NCBI RefSeq assembly: GCF_900112025.1
Contig: NZ_FOKL01000011.1
Span: 1 to 64,000, forward strand
Direction of reading: 5' to 3'
Source of the DNA: Janthinobacterium sp. 344
Lineage (GTDB): Bacteria; Pseudomonadota; Gammaproteobacteria; Burkholderiales; Burkholderiaceae_D
Length of the DNA: 64,000 nucleotides
The notes under the pieces are model-generated. The model worked only from the letters and a program-made list of their open reading frames with translations, was not told where the DNA came from and did no database searches. The translations under genes and the position numbers were made by a program. The number at the start of each line of letters is the position of its first letter. The first letter of the stretch is position 1. This document shows, piece by piece, positions 55,364-64,000 of this stretch.

Positions 55364-55974
55364 AGTTGTCCGCCTGCCATCAGCAGCCGGGCCACCTCGG
55401 CGGCTGAATGCAGGCCCAGTTTTTCCATCGTGTTATGGCGGTGCACTTGCACCGTCTTGTCGCTGATGCCCAGCTCGCGGGCGATGACTTTCGAGGCCTT
55501 GCCTTCGGCCATCAGCAGCGCCACTTCGCGCTCGCGCGCGGTGAGCCGGGCCAGCGCCGTTTGCGCCGTATTCGCGCTGGCGGCGCTGCGGCTTTCCTCC
55601 ACGCTGCGGGCCACGGCGCGCGTGACGGCATCGAGCAAGACCTGGTCCTTGCAGGGCTTTTCCAGGAAATCGCAGGCACCCGCCTTCATCGTCTGCACGG
55701 CCATGGCCAGGTCGCCGTGGCCGCTGAGGAAAATCACGGGTAGCGCAATCGCATGGCGCGACAGCTCCTGTTGCAATTCCAGCCCGCTCATCAGCGGCAT
55801 GCGCACGTCGAGCAGCAGGCAGCCGGGCGCATGGCCCTCGTAGCGCTGCAGGAAGTCGCGCGCCGATTCGAACGTCTGCACTTGCCAGCCGGCCGAGTCG
55901 AACAGATAGGCCAGCGAGCGGCGCATGGCGGCGTCGTCGTCGACGACAAAGATGATCGCATCGCGTTCATTCAT
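55360..55974 (-). CDS. ttrR: Response regulator TtrR
   Basis: The 204-residue FixJ/NarL-type regulator has phospho-acceptor Asp56 (LLLDVRMPLMSG), LSGHGD and Lys in FLEKPC. A LuxR-type helix-turn-helix follows (LTAREREVALLMAEGKASKVIARELGISDKTVQVHRHN across two helices). AAGGAAAC precedes the ATG at 55974. It overlaps ttrS by four bases and probably activates the convergent ttrBCA genes. Confidence 0.9.
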   Translation of the reverse strand: MNERDAIIFVVDDDAAMRRSLAYLFDSAGWQVQTFESARDFLQRYEGHAPGCLLLDVRMPLMSGLELQQELSRHAIALPVIFLSGHGDLAMAVQTMKAGACDFLEKPCKDQVLLDAVTRAVARSVEESRSAASANTAQTALARLTAREREVALLMAEGKASKVIARELGISDKTVQVHRHNTMEKLGLHSAAEVARLLMAGGQL

Positions 55975-57773
55975 GGTGTTTCCTTCTCTGCTTCCATAGG
56001 CGTATCTTCGGGCAGGCGGAACCAGACCGTCAAGCCTGGCGCATCGGCGTTGGCGTGCGCCGACAGGCTGCCGCCGAACGATTCGATGATGCTTTTGCTG
56101 AGCGACATGCCCAGTCCCAGGCCCTCGGCCTTGGTGGTAAAAAACGGTTCGAACAGGCGCGCCATCTGCGCCGCTTCCAGGCCGCATCCCGCATCGCGCA
56201 CGGCCACCGTGCAGGCGCCGTTTTCGCGGTGCAGCAGCACGCCGATGGGGTGCTGCGGATTGCCGTGCTGCGCCTGCGCGTCGAGCGCGTTTTTCAGCAG
56301 ATTGAGCAGCACCTGCTGCACCTGCTGCGGGTCGGCCAGCACGCGCGGTTCCAGGCTGGCGCTATCGTGGCGCCAGCTGATATGGGCCTGCGGATGGGCC
56401 GCGCGGAACAGCGATACCGCCTGTTCCACGGCGTCGGCCAGGGCGAAGGCCGTGCTGTGCGCGGGACGTTTTTGCGCCATCGCGCGGATGTGCCGGATGA
56501 TGGCGCCCGCGCGCTCGCTTTGCGTGGCGATTTCCTGGGCGCCATCGAGCAGGGGCGCCGCGTCGAGCCGGCCCGCCGCGATGCGGCGCGCCATGCCGCG
56601 CGCGAAATTGCCGATGGCCGCCAGCGGCTGGTTCAATTCGTGCGCGATGGCGCTGGCCATCTCGCCCAGGATCGCCAGGCGCGCCGTGTGGTCGAGCGTG
56701 GCCTGGCGCTGGCGCGCCTGCTCTTCCAGCGCGCGCTGCTGGTGCTGCGCCGCGCGCAGCTGCTCCGTGCGCCGGCTGACCAGGTATTCCACGCGCACCG
56801 TGTGCACGGCCCAGGCGACGAGCAGGGCCAGCACCAGCAGCATCCAGCCCCAGTAGCGGCGCAGGGCCGTCTCGAACGTCAGCTTGTTCAAATAGGCGTA
56901 GGGGCCGATGCGCAGGTCGCGGAACAGTTCATCGACGATCTGGTAATCGCTGGGCACCGTCCAGCTGTAGCCCTCGCTGGTGCGCGGCATGGCCAGCAGG
57001 GCTTGCGCCACTTTTTTGGCCAGCGCGGGCGGCGTCTGGCGCAAGGCCACGAAGGGCCAGTCCGGGTACAGGCGCGAGGAAGTCGCGCAGCGAAAACCGG
57101 GTATCGGGCGCGTGGTGATCACGCGCAGTGCATCGGCCTGGACTTCTCCCCGCGCCACCATCTGTTCCAGCAGACAGGTGCGCACGATGCCCGCATCCAT
57201 GCGCCCGGCGCGCACGGCGTCGATGATCTGCTGCGAGGGAAAGCCGCTGTAGCGCAGGCTGGCGAAATCGCGGACCGGGTCGACGCCCGCTTCGCGCAGT
57301 TCGCGCGCGGCGATCTGGTAGCCGCCAAAGGCGTCGGGCGCCACGGCCATCACGTTCCTGCCCGCCAGGTCGGCCAGGTCGTGCAGGGGCGATGTGCTGC
57401 GTACGACGATGGCCGAGCCGATGGCCTGGCGCGGCGAGTCCGTCCATGGCGATTCGAGCGTGGCGATGCGGCTGGCGCCGTCGCTGTGTTCGAGCGCCAC
57501 GTAATGGCCGCTGCTGGTGATGGCAAAGGCGATGGCCTGCGACTGCACGGCGCGCGTCAGGCCCGCCTGGTCGTAGTCGGCCAGTATGAAACGGATGCCG
57601 GGGATGCTGGCCTGCAGGTGGCGCGTCACATACGACCAGTCCTGCTGCACGGCGTCGCCGCCCTTGTAGGCCAGCACGCCTATTCTCACCTCTGCCACCT
57701 GCGGCGGCGCATCAGCCGCCCGCACGCCGTGCAGACACAGCGCCGTCAGCATGAACAGTAAAAAACGCCGCAC
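55971..57773 (-). CDS. ttrS: Tetrathionate sensor kinase TtrS
   Basis: The 600-residue kinase has a signal segment and a periplasmic domain like phosphonate-binding PhnD (VRIGVLAYKGGDAVQQDWSY, APDAFGGYQIAAREL), as in known TtrS. One membrane helix (YWGWMLLVLALLVAWAVHTV) leads to the kinase with His378 (AIAHELNQPLAAIGNFARG), LLNLLKNALDAQ, DAGCGL and LGLGMSLSKSI. The start is GTG at 57773, whose first base is the last base of the mutY stop. It therefore lacks its own leader and depends on mutY translation. Confidence 0.9.
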   Translation of the reverse strand: MRRFLLFMLTALCLHGVRAADAPPQVAEVRIGVLAYKGGDAVQQDWSYVTRHLQASIPGIRFILADYDQAGLTRAVQSQAIAFAITSSGHYVALEHSDGASRIATLESPWTDSPRQAIGSAIVVRSTSPLHDLADLAGRNVMAVAPDAFGGYQIAARELREAGVDPVRDFASLRYSGFPSQQIIDAVRAGRMDAGIVRTCLLEQMVARGEVQADALRVITTRPIPGFRCATSSRLYPDWPFVALRQTPPALAKKVAQALLAMPRTSEGYSWTVPSDYQIVDELFRDLRIGPYAYLNKLTFETALRRYWGWMLLVLALLVAWAVHTVRVEYLVSRRTEQLRAAQHQQRALEEQARQRQATLDHTARLAILGEMASAIAHELNQPLAAIGNFARGMARRIAAGRLDAAPLLDGAQEIATQSERAGAIIRHIRAMAQKRPAHSTAFALADAVEQAVSLFRAAHPQAHISWRHDSASLEPRVLADPQQVQQVLLNLLKNALDAQAQHGNPQHPIGVLLHRENGACTVAVRDAGCGLEAAQMARLFEPFFTTKAEGLGLGMSLSKSIIESFGGSLSAHANADAPGLTVWFRLPEDTPMEAEKETP

Positions 57774-58936
57774 TAGAACATGCTGCGCTGCGCCGAACGC
57801 GCATCGCCGAACAGGTCCAGCAGCAGCTTCTTGATCGGTGCGGGCAGCGGCGCGTCGGCGATCTTCGCGCCGTCATACCAGACGTGGGTCGCTTCCCCGG
57901 CCAGCGCCAGGCGGCGCGCCAGGGTGATGCGGCAGGGGACGATGTGCAGCTTGTAGTGGGTAAAAACGTGCACGATGGGCAGCAGGCGCTCCTGCGTTTC
58001 GATGGCGCCGAACGGCGCCACGGCGCGCGCCAGCGCCGCCTGATCGATGTCGCGCGGCGCGTCGTCATCGGCCAGCACGTGGCCGTCGAGTTCGGGTAGC
58101 GACAGCAGGCCGCCCCAGATGCCCGAGCCGGGACGCTGCTCCAGCAGCACCTGGCCGTCGTCGATGATGACGAGCATGACGGCGTGTTTTTCCGGGCTGG
58201 TTTTCTTCGGCTTGCGTACCGGCAGGTCCTTCGTGCGCCCGGTCGCGTAGGCCACGCAGCGCGGCTGCAGCGGGCAGCGTCCGCAATCGGGGCTGCTGCG
58301 CGTGCACAGGGTGGCGCCGAAGTCCATCAGGCCCTGCGTGTAGGCTTCGATACCTGTTTCAGGCAGCAGCGCCTCGGCGCGGCGCCACATGGCTTCCTCG
58401 ACCCGTTTTTCACCGGGATAGGCGTCGATGCCAAACGTGCGCGCGAACACGCGCTTGACGTTGCCATCCATGATGGCCGCGCGCGTGCCGCTGGAAAACG
58501 CGGAGATGGCGGCGGCCGTCGAGCGGCCGATGCCGGGCAGGTCGGCCAGTAGCAGCGGGTCGCTGGGGAAGACGCCGTCGTATTCGGCCACCACGCGCTG
58601 CGCGCACTTGTGCAGGTTGCGCGCCCGCGTGTAGTAGCCAAGGCCGCTCCACTGCGCCATCACGTCTTCCACCGGGGCTGCCGCGAGGTCGCGCAGGGTG
58701 GGGAAGCGTTCCAGGAAGCGCGCGTAATAGCCGAGGACGGCCGTGACCTGCGTTTGCTGCAGCATGATTTCGGACAGCCAGATCAGGTAGGCGTCGCGCG
58801 TGTTTTGCCACGGCAGCGCGTGGCGGCCATGCTGCTTTTGCCAGGCGATGACGGTGGCGGAAAAAGTCGGATCGATATAGTCTTCCAGAGGTGCCGCGCC
58901 CGTGGCGGGCGAGAGCGGATGCAGCAGACGTTTCAT
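57773..58936 (-). CDS. mutY: Adenine DNA glycosylase MutY
   Basis: The 387-residue enzyme removes A opposite 8-oxoguanine. The catalytic Glu is in SEIMLQQTQV. The helix-hairpin-helix and Asp are in LPGIGRSTAAAISAF and MDGNVKRVFA. The iron-sulfur ligands are CX6CX2CX5C (CTRSSPDCGRCPLQPRC). A C-terminal NUDIX-like recognition domain includes VLLEQRPGSGIWGGLLSLPE. It lies downstream of a dynamin-like gene and mutM, and upstream of ttrS. Confidence 0.95.
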   Translation of the reverse strand: MKRLLHPLSPATGAAPLEDYIDPTFSATVIAWQKQHGRHALPWQNTRDAYLIWLSEIMLQQTQVTAVLGYYARFLERFPTLRDLAAAPVEDVMAQWSGLGYYTRARNLHKCAQRVVAEYDGVFPSDPLLLADLPGIGRSTAAAISAFSSGTRAAIMDGNVKRVFARTFGIDAYPGEKRVEEAMWRRAEALLPETGIEAYTQGLMDFGATLCTRSSPDCGRCPLQPRCVAYATGRTKDLPVRKPKKTSPEKHAVMLVIIDDGQVLLEQRPGSGIWGGLLSLPELDGHVLADDDAPRDIDQAALARAVAPFGAIETQERLLPIVHVFTHYKLHIVPCRITLARRLALAGEATHVWYDGAKIADAPLPAPIKKLLLDLFGDARSAQRSMF

Positions 58937-58974
58937 GCAGGGGTTCCAGTGTTGTGTGATGTTGCCGATGTTGC

Positions 58975-60876
58975 TCAGCCAGCGCTGGCGGCGCGCAAGG
59001 CGGCCAGCAGCTGTGCCAGCTGCGCCTTGTCGCGTTCCAGCGCCGCCAGGCTGGCTTCAAAGCCGGCGATTTTCTGTTCCAGGCTGCCCGTGGCGTCGTG
59101 AATGCGCTGGATCGAGGCAAAGCGCAGTTTCAGCTGTTCCTTGTATTCGACGATCTGCGCTTCGAGCGGCGCCATGATGACTTTCAGCCAGGCGCTGGCG
59201 TCGTCGTTGGCGGCCGTGAAACTGCGGCGCACGCGCGAGGCGATGGTGTCGAAGAATTTTTCCATCAGCACGACGCGGCTGGTGGTGAGCAGGGTCGCCG
59301 TGCCGAACTGTTTATGGTAGACGGCCTCGATGTCGGCGATCTCCTGGCGGTAGCGGGCCAGCGAAAACGGCATCGGCAAGGCCAATGCGAGACCATGTTC
59401 GGTGGCGAATTTGCGGTACATCACGTTCATCATTTCCGTGATCTCGGCCGTCTTGCCTTCCGAGCGGTCCAGGTTCTGGCCGATGCGCTCGAAGTACTGG
59501 CGCACGGCTTCGCGCAGGCCCGTGAAGAAGCGGCTGCGCTGCATGGCCGCGCGCACGCCATCGATATCGTCGCGCACGATGTCCATGCCCAGGCTCGTGT
59601 ACAGCTCCGTCGACAGGCGCGTAAACACGGCGCGCGTGGCCTGCAGCTTGAACAGGCTGCTGTCGAATTCCTTCTTCTCGATATCCACGCGGCGCATCAT
59701 GTGCGCGATCACGCTCTGGTTCTTGCCGCGCAGGCTGTGCAGCTCGTGCAGCTGCTCGGCGATGCCGCGCGCGCGCGCCGCCGCCTGCACCTGCTGCGCC
59801 GATTGAATCGCGTCCAGGTCGAAGGCCAGCTGGTGGCGGATGATGTCCTTGCGCGCGGGGATCAGCTCCTCGAACAGGGCCGTTTCCAGCGCCTGCAGGC
59901 GGCTCTTGTCCAGCAGCGCCGCATCGTGGTTGATCTTGCCGACCAGGGCCTTTTGCGCCGAGACGGGAAACACCTGGCCGGCATCGAGCGTCAGCAGATG
60001 CGCCACGCTGGCCTGCTGGCGTTCGATCGCCTGCGCCACTTCCGCATCGCCGCGCAACTCATCCCACATGCTGTCGATCTTGTTGAGCACCACCAGGCGC
60101 CCCGCGCCGGCGCCGATGTGGTTGCGCCAGACCTCGATATCGCTGCGCGTGACGCCCGTGTCGGCCGCCAGGATGAACAGCACCGCGTGCGCGTTCGGGA
60201 TCAGGTTCAAGGTCAGTTCCGGTTCCGTGCCGATGGCGTTCAAGCCCGGCGTGTCGAGGATGACCAGGCCCTGTTTCAGCAGCGGATGGGGGAAGTTGAT
60301 GATGGCGTGGCGCCACATGGAGACTTCCACCAGGCCGTCGTCGTCCAGCATCGAAGGCGCATCGGCGTCCTCGGCGTCGTACAGGCCGTAGCGGGCCGCT
60401 TCTTCCTGGCTGACTTTTTTCGTCAGGCTGACCTGGCGCAGCGCTTCCTGCATGTCGCCGCCCGCGTCGATGTTCAGCGGCAGGACGGTCCAGGCGGCGG
60501 GCAGGTCGCGGTAGTCGCTGGTCGACAGATTCTGCGCGCGCGTCTCGATGGGCAGCAGGCGGATCGATGGCGGCCAGGCCGCGTCATGCAGCAGCTCGGT
60601 GGGGCACATGGTGGTGCGGCCCGCGCCCGAAGGCAGGATGCGCTGGCCATAGTCGGCAAAGAAGATGGCGTTGATCAGTTCGGATTTGCCGCGCGAAAAT
60701 TCCGCCACGAAGGCGACAGACAGGCGGTCGTCGGCGAGGCGGGAGGCACAGCGCGCCAGGCGCAGCGCCGAGGCGCCATCGACCAGGCCCGCCGCGCTGG
60801 CGGCCTGCCGGTAAGCCTGCAAGGCGGCCAGGACGTCCTGGCGCCATGCGCTGTATTGTTCCAGGTCCCTGACCAT
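58975..60876 (-). CDS. Dynamin-like GTPase
   Basis: The 633-residue protein starts at ATG 60876 with AGAGGGAG upstream. The GTPase has the P-loop region AEFSRGKSELINA (Gly63, Lys64, Ser65), a G2 Thr in RTTMCPTEL, G3 DTPGLNAIG and G4 LNKID. Long helical segments follow (residues 330-500) and a C-terminal coiled coil (HDATGSLEQKIAGFEASLAAL). Bacterial dynamins act in membrane fusion or repair. The first Gly of the usual GEFSRGKS loop is Ala here. Its place between two 8-oxoguanine repair genes is unexplained. Confidence 0.85.
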   Translation of the reverse strand: MVRDLEQYSAWRQDVLAALQAYRQAASAAGLVDGASALRLARCASRLADDRLSVAFVAEFSRGKSELINAIFFADYGQRILPSGAGRTTMCPTELLHDAAWPPSIRLLPIETRAQNLSTSDYRDLPAAWTVLPLNIDAGGDMQEALRQVSLTKKVSQEEAARYGLYDAEDADAPSMLDDDGLVEVSMWRHAIINFPHPLLKQGLVILDTPGLNAIGTEPELTLNLIPNAHAVLFILAADTGVTRSDIEVWRNHIGAGAGRLVVLNKIDSMWDELRGDAEVAQAIERQQASVAHLLTLDAGQVFPVSAQKALVGKINHDAALLDKSRLQALETALFEELIPARKDIIRHQLAFDLDAIQSAQQVQAAARARGIAEQLHELHSLRGKNQSVIAHMMRRVDIEKKEFDSSLFKLQATRAVFTRLSTELYTSLGMDIVRDDIDGVRAAMQRSRFFTGLREAVRQYFERIGQNLDRSEGKTAEITEMMNVMYRKFATEHGLALALPMPFSLARYRQEIADIEAVYHKQFGTATLLTTSRVVLMEKFFDTIASRVRRSFTAANDDASAWLKVIMAPLEAQIVEYKEQLKLRFASIQRIHDATGSLEQKIAGFEASLAALERDKAQLAQLLAALRAASAG

Positions 60877-60911
60877 CTGACTCCCTCTATGAATGTGCTG
60901 ATCTTTGACAG

Positions 60912-61748
60912 CTATTTCTGGCAATTCACGCAGTAGAACGTGGAACGCTGTCCCTGCACGATTTGCCGGATCGGCGCGCCGCACACGCGGCACGGCTTGC
61001 CCGCGCGGTTGTACGTGTAGTACGTCTGCTGGAAGTAGCCGGACTGGCCGTTCACGCCGATGAAGTCGCGCAGGGTGCTGCCGCCCTGCACGATGGCTTC
61101 GGCCAGCACGTCGCGGATGGCCTGCGCCAGTTTCTCGTAGCGCGCCAGGCCGATGCGCCTGGCCGGCGTCTTCGGATTGATGCCGGCGCGGAACAGGCTT
61201 TCGGAACAATAGATATTGCCCACGCCGACGACGATGTCGCCCGCCATCAGCACCTGCTTGATGTTGGTGTTCTTGTTGCGCGTTTTCTCGAACAGCAGCT
61301 GGCCCGTGAAGCCGCCTTCCAGCGGTTCCGTGCCCAGGCCGCGCAGCAGCGCGTGGCTGTCCAGCGGGCCGTCGGCCTCGTCATGCCACAGCACGGCGCC
61401 GAAGCGGCGCGGGTCCGTCATGCGCAGCACCTGCTGGGCGCCATCGGCGTCGTCCACGACCAGGTCGAAATGGTCGTGCTTTTGCGCCTCCGTTCCCGGC
61501 GGCAGCACGCGCAAATGGCCCGACATGCCCAGGTGGATGATCAGGGTGCCGTGGCGGAAGTGGATCAGCAGGTATTTGCCGCGCCGTCCCGTCAAGCCTA
61601 TCGTTTCGCCCGACAGCTGTTCGCCCAGGGCAGGGGGGAAGGGCCAGCGCAGGCCGTCGCGGCGCAGCACGACGGAGCGCACGGCGCGCCCTTCGAGGTG
61701 GGGCGCGACACCGCGCCGTGTGACTTCGACTTCTGGCAATTCTGGCAT
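60912..61748 (-). CDS. mutM: Formamidopyrimidine-DNA glycosylase
   Basis: The 278-residue enzyme starts [18 protein letters not shown], with catalytic Pro2 and Glu3. It has the helix-two-turn-helix region ([17 protein letters not shown]) and a C-terminal zinc finger (CRVCGAPI, then CVNCQ). It excises 8-oxoguanine. The lesion-recognition residues and zinc ligands are intact. Confidence 0.96.
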   Translation of the reverse strand: MPELPEVEVTRRGVAPHLEGRAVRSVVLRRDGLRWPFPPALGEQLSGETIGLTGRRGKYLLIHFRHGTLIIHLGMSGHLRVLPPGTEAQKHDHFDLVVDDADGAQQVLRMTDPRRFGAVLWHDEADGPLDSHALLRGLGTEPLEGGFTGQLLFEKTRNKNTNIKQVLMAGDIVVGVGNIYCSESLFRAGINPKTPARRIGLARYEKLAQAIRDVLAEAIVQGGSTLRDFIGVNGQSGYFQQTYYTYNRAGKPCRVCGAPIRQIVQGQRSTFYCVNCQK

Positions 61749-61915
61749 AGGGCTCGAACGGTTGAACAGCGGGTAAAAAACAGGCGGCTCGCCGGCGCAT
61801 GGCTGGCCCGGACACGCTATGCCGCCACGACGTATATATTTCGTTACATACGTGAAGTACGCGATAGTCGCGTTGGGCGTAGAATCAAACTTTGCCGTTT
61901 AGCCAGGATCAGCCT

Positions 61916-63703
61916 TTGAAAAACGCTTTCGCCATTGTAACCTTGTCCGCCCTGATGGCCACGCATGCCATGGCGCAGACGCCTGTCGCCCCTGCCGATG
62001 CCGCGGCCAGCCCCTCTGCGGCCGCGCCCGCGCCGCAGGAAGAGGGCGCGGACGCCAAGGCGGAGGCCAAGGCCGACGGTTTGCCCAAGGTCGAGTTGAG
62101 CAGCGACCTGCTGTACAAGCTGACGAAGGCCGAAATGGAATTCAAGAGCGGCCAGTGGCAGGGGCCGTACGTCACCATGATGGTGGCGGCGCAGCAGACG
62201 CGCGACCCACGCCTGGCGCGCCGCGCGTCCGAAATGGCCCTGGCGGCCAAGCAGGGCGGCGAGGCGCTGGCCGCCATCCGCCTGTGGCGCGACCTGGCGC
62301 CCGAGTCCGACGAGGCGACGCAGTTTTTCCTCGGTTTCGTCGTGCTGACGGACAAGATCGAGGAAGCCGAACCGATTTTCGCCGAGCGCCTGGCCAATGC
62401 GCCGCAGGGATCGCGCGGCGTGGCCCTGTTCCAGATGCAGCAGATCCTCGCGCGCGCGAACGACAAGCTGTATGCCTACGCCATGCTCACGCGCCTGGTC
62501 GAGCCCTATCTGGACATGTTCGAAGCGCACCTGGTGCTGGCACAGGGTGCCCTGTCGCTAGGCGAGCGCGCGCGCGCCATCGGCGAGGCGAACAAGGCGC
62601 TGGCCATCAAGCCCAATTCCGAGCTGGCCGTGCTGACCCTGGCCCAGGTGACGGGCGAGGCCGAGGCGGCAGGCAAGGTGCTGGCCACTTTCCTGCAAAA
62701 CAATCCCGATGCGGTCGAGGTGCGCGGCGCGTATGCGCGTTTGCTGGTCGAGCAAAAGCAGCTGGAGGCGGCGCGCGACCAGTTCCTGCTGCTGCTGAAA
62801 AGCGCGCCCGATAACGTGGGTGGCCTGTATGCGCTCGGCATCGTGGCGCTGCAGCTGGATGACGCCAAGGGCGCGGAGCAGTACTTCAAGCGTTTCCTGG
62901 CTGTGCTGGAAAAATCCCCGGGCGACACGCGTGATCCGTACAAGGCCCTGATGATCCTGTCGCAGATCGCCGAGACGCGCGGCGACATGGCCGGCGCCAT
63001 CGCCTGGCTGGACAAGGTCGACAACAGCGCGTCAAGCGGCTATGTCGAGGCGCGCCTGCGCCGCGCCCAGCTGATCGCCCGTGGCGGCAATCTCGATGCG
63101 GCGCGCAAGGCGCTGACGGAAATCGAAACGGACGATCCGGCAAGCCAGGCGCAGGTGCTGCTGGTCGACGCGCAATTCCTGCGCGATGCCGGCTACCTGC
63201 AAAGCGCCTACACGGTGCTGGAAAACGCCTTGCTGCGCTTCCCCGACAACCCGGAACTGCTGTACGACTACGCGCTGCTGGCCGAGCGCCTGGACAAGCT
63301 CGACCTGATGGAAGCGAGCCTGCGCCGCGTGATGGCCCTGGCGCCCGACAACCAGCATGCGTATAACGCCCTCGGGTATTCGCTGGCCGAACGGGGCATC
63401 CGCCTGCAGGAAGCGTATGCGCTGATCGAGAAGGCGCTGCAGATGGCGCCGGGCGACCCGTTCATCATGGACAGCATGGGCTGGGTGCAGTTCCGCATGG
63501 GCAACCTGGCCGCCGCCGAAAGCGCGCTGCGCCGCGCCTACGCCGTGCGCAGCGACCCGGAAATCGCCGTCCACCTGGGTGAAGTGCTATGGCAGAAGGG
63601 CGACAAGGATGAGGCGCAAAAGCTGTGGCGCGAGGCGCAGGGCAAGGACCCGAAAAACGCGGCGCTGAAAAGCACGCTGGCGCGCCTGAATGTCAGTTTG
63701 TAG
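61916..63703 (+). CDS. Secreted TPR-repeat protein
   Basis: The 595-residue protein starts with TTG at 61916 (CAGGATCAG upstream) and has a signal peptide (MKNAFAIVTLSALMATHAMA). An Ala/Glu-rich linker is followed by about 12 TPR-like units. Clear ones are SLGERARAIGEANKALAIKP, LDDAKGAEQYFKRFLAV, ERGIRLQEAYALIEKALQMA, RMGNLAAAESALRRAYAV and QKGDKDEAQKLWREAQGKDP. It probably works in the periplasm or at the outer membrane as a protein-binding scaffold. Its neighbour lolB is in the same position in related genomes. A longer TTG start at 61892 is possible. Confidence 0.85.
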   Translation: MKNAFAIVTLSALMATHAMAQTPVAPADAAASPSAAAPAPQEEGADAKAEAKADGLPKVELSSDLLYKLTKAEMEFKSGQWQGPYVTMMVAAQQTRDPRLARRASEMALAAKQGGEALAAIRLWRDLAPESDEATQFFLGFVVLTDKIEEAEPIFAERLANAPQGSRGVALFQMQQILARANDKLYAYAMLTRLVEPYLDMFEAHLVLAQGALSLGERARAIGEANKALAIKPNSELAVLTLAQVTGEAEAAGKVLATFLQNNPDAVEVRGAYARLLVEQKQLEAARDQFLLLLKSAPDNVGGLYALGIVALQLDDAKGAEQYFKRFLAVLEKSPGDTRDPYKALMILSQIAETRGDMAGAIAWLDKVDNSASSGYVEARLRRAQLIARGGNLDAARKALTEIETDDPASQAQVLLVDAQFLRDAGYLQSAYTVLENALLRFPDNPELLYDYALLAERLDKLDLMEASLRRVMALAPDNQHAYNALGYSLAERGIRLQEAYALIEKALQMAPGDPFIMDSMGWVQFRMGNLAAAESALRRAYAVRSDPEIAVHLGEVLWQKGDKDEAQKLWREAQGKDPKNAALKSTLARLNVSL

Positions 63704-63723
63704 CGCAATGTTGACTAAAATCT

Positions 63724-63789
63724 GGGGTCAGACCCGCCGGGGGAATGCGTTCCAGTGGAACGCATTCCGATCCCGCAGGGACTGACCCC
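63724..63789. repeat. Nested inverted-repeat element
   Basis: The outer arms GGGGTCAG (63724-63731) and CTGACCCC (63782-63789) enclose a perfect 12-base hairpin GGAATGCGTTCC (63742-63753), loop AGT, GGAACGCATTCC (63757-63768). It differs from the REP-like copies at 38.5 and 50.1 kb. Confidence 0.75.
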
Positions 63790-63821
63790 GGCTTCATGCT
63801 GCTGGTTCTTTTATTATTCCC

Positions 63822-64000
63822 ATGCCAAAAAAACTCCTGCTCTTCCCCGTCCTTGGTCTGGTCTTGGCCCTTTCTGGCTGCTCGACCCTGACCTCCCCAT
63901 TCTCGTCCGGCGCCGCGCCATCGGCCGGCACCGTCGCGCCCTACCGCGAACAGGTCGAGCTGACGGGCCGCCTGAACGTGGTGTACCAGAAGAATGACAA
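63822..64000 (+). CDS. lolB: Outer membrane lipoprotein LolB, N-terminal part (runs off window)
   Basis: The first 59 residues read MPKKLLLFPVLGLVLALSGC and continue through STLTSPFSSG to EQVELTGRLNVVYQKND. The lipobox is LSGC (Cys20). The segment LTGRLNV after a short linker is typical of LolB, which inserts lipoproteins into the outer membrane. The position after the TPR gene supports this. The rest of the gene is outside the window, so identity is probable rather than certain. Confidence 0.75.
   Translation, partial: MPKKLLLFPVLGLVLALSGCSTLTSPFSSGAAPSAGTVAPYREQVELTGRLNVVYQKND

Noticed and set aside
63755..63997. 80-residue frame near the window end
   Set aside because: It is out of frame with the lolB start, which has a clear signal peptide and lipobox, and it begins inside the inverted repeat.

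Overview
This 64 kb window is chromosomal DNA from a high-GC betaproteobacterium. The evidence points to the order Burkholderiales, probably the family Oxalobacteraceae (Janthinobacterium, Massilia or a close relative). This rests on the protein sequences, the layout tuf, rpsJ ... rplQ, the mrcA/pilMNOPQ/aroKB/dgt neighbourhood and the TPR protein-lolB pair. The genus is an inference and was not tested by any search. I saw no rRNA, tRNA, CRISPR array, insertion sequence or prophage.

Region 1 (1-20497) is the ribosomal protein and RNA polymerase supercluster: the end of tuf, rpsJ, then rplC-D-W-B-rpsS-rplV-rpsC-rplP-rpmC-rpsQ, rplN-X-E-rpsN-H-rplF-R-rpsE-rpmD-rplO-secY-infA-rpmJ, and rpsM-K-D-rpoA-rplQ. 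Two things are unusual. The S10 operon is cut between rpsJ and rplC by about 5.3 kb of unrelated genes: a TPR lipoprotein, the envelope-stress system creBCD, and a small secreted protein with two CX3C motifs. In addition, the spc and alpha segments are punctuated by terminator-like hairpins (after rpsQ, rpsK, rpsD, rpoA and rplQ), so the cluster is probably several transcription units.

Region 2 (20600-31800) is an envelope block. It holds dsbD, a Spy/CpxP-like LTXXQ protein divergent from a two-component system, an adjoining RND efflux pump (adaptor plus pump), a proline-rich TonB-like protein with a CxxC motif, and engB. The pump locus resembles a condensed BaeSR/Spy/Mdt stress module.

Region 3 (31985-38460) handles redox and cytochrome c: a cytochrome c4, the system II cytochrome c assembly proteins ResB and CcsB, the periplasmic methionine sulfoxide reductase MsrPQ, lptM and cyaY.

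Region 4 (38595-50068) is penicillin-binding protein 1A, the type IV pilus alignment and secretin operon, an Ig-like-repeat lipoprotein, an AroK-AroB fusion and dgt. The pilus operon is strikingly reduced. PilM has lost its central and C-terminal ATPase portion, PilO and PilP are one polypeptide, and PilQ lacks its N-terminal AMIN region. This is the most interesting locus in the window.

Region 5 (50311-64000) contains tetrathionate reductase ttrBCA facing its regulators ttrSR. The ttrSR genes sit at the end of a DNA repair unit (mutM, dynamin-like GTPase, mutY). A TPR protein and the start of lolB follow. Two copies of a REP-like intergenic element, and one different nested inverted repeat, lie between genes.
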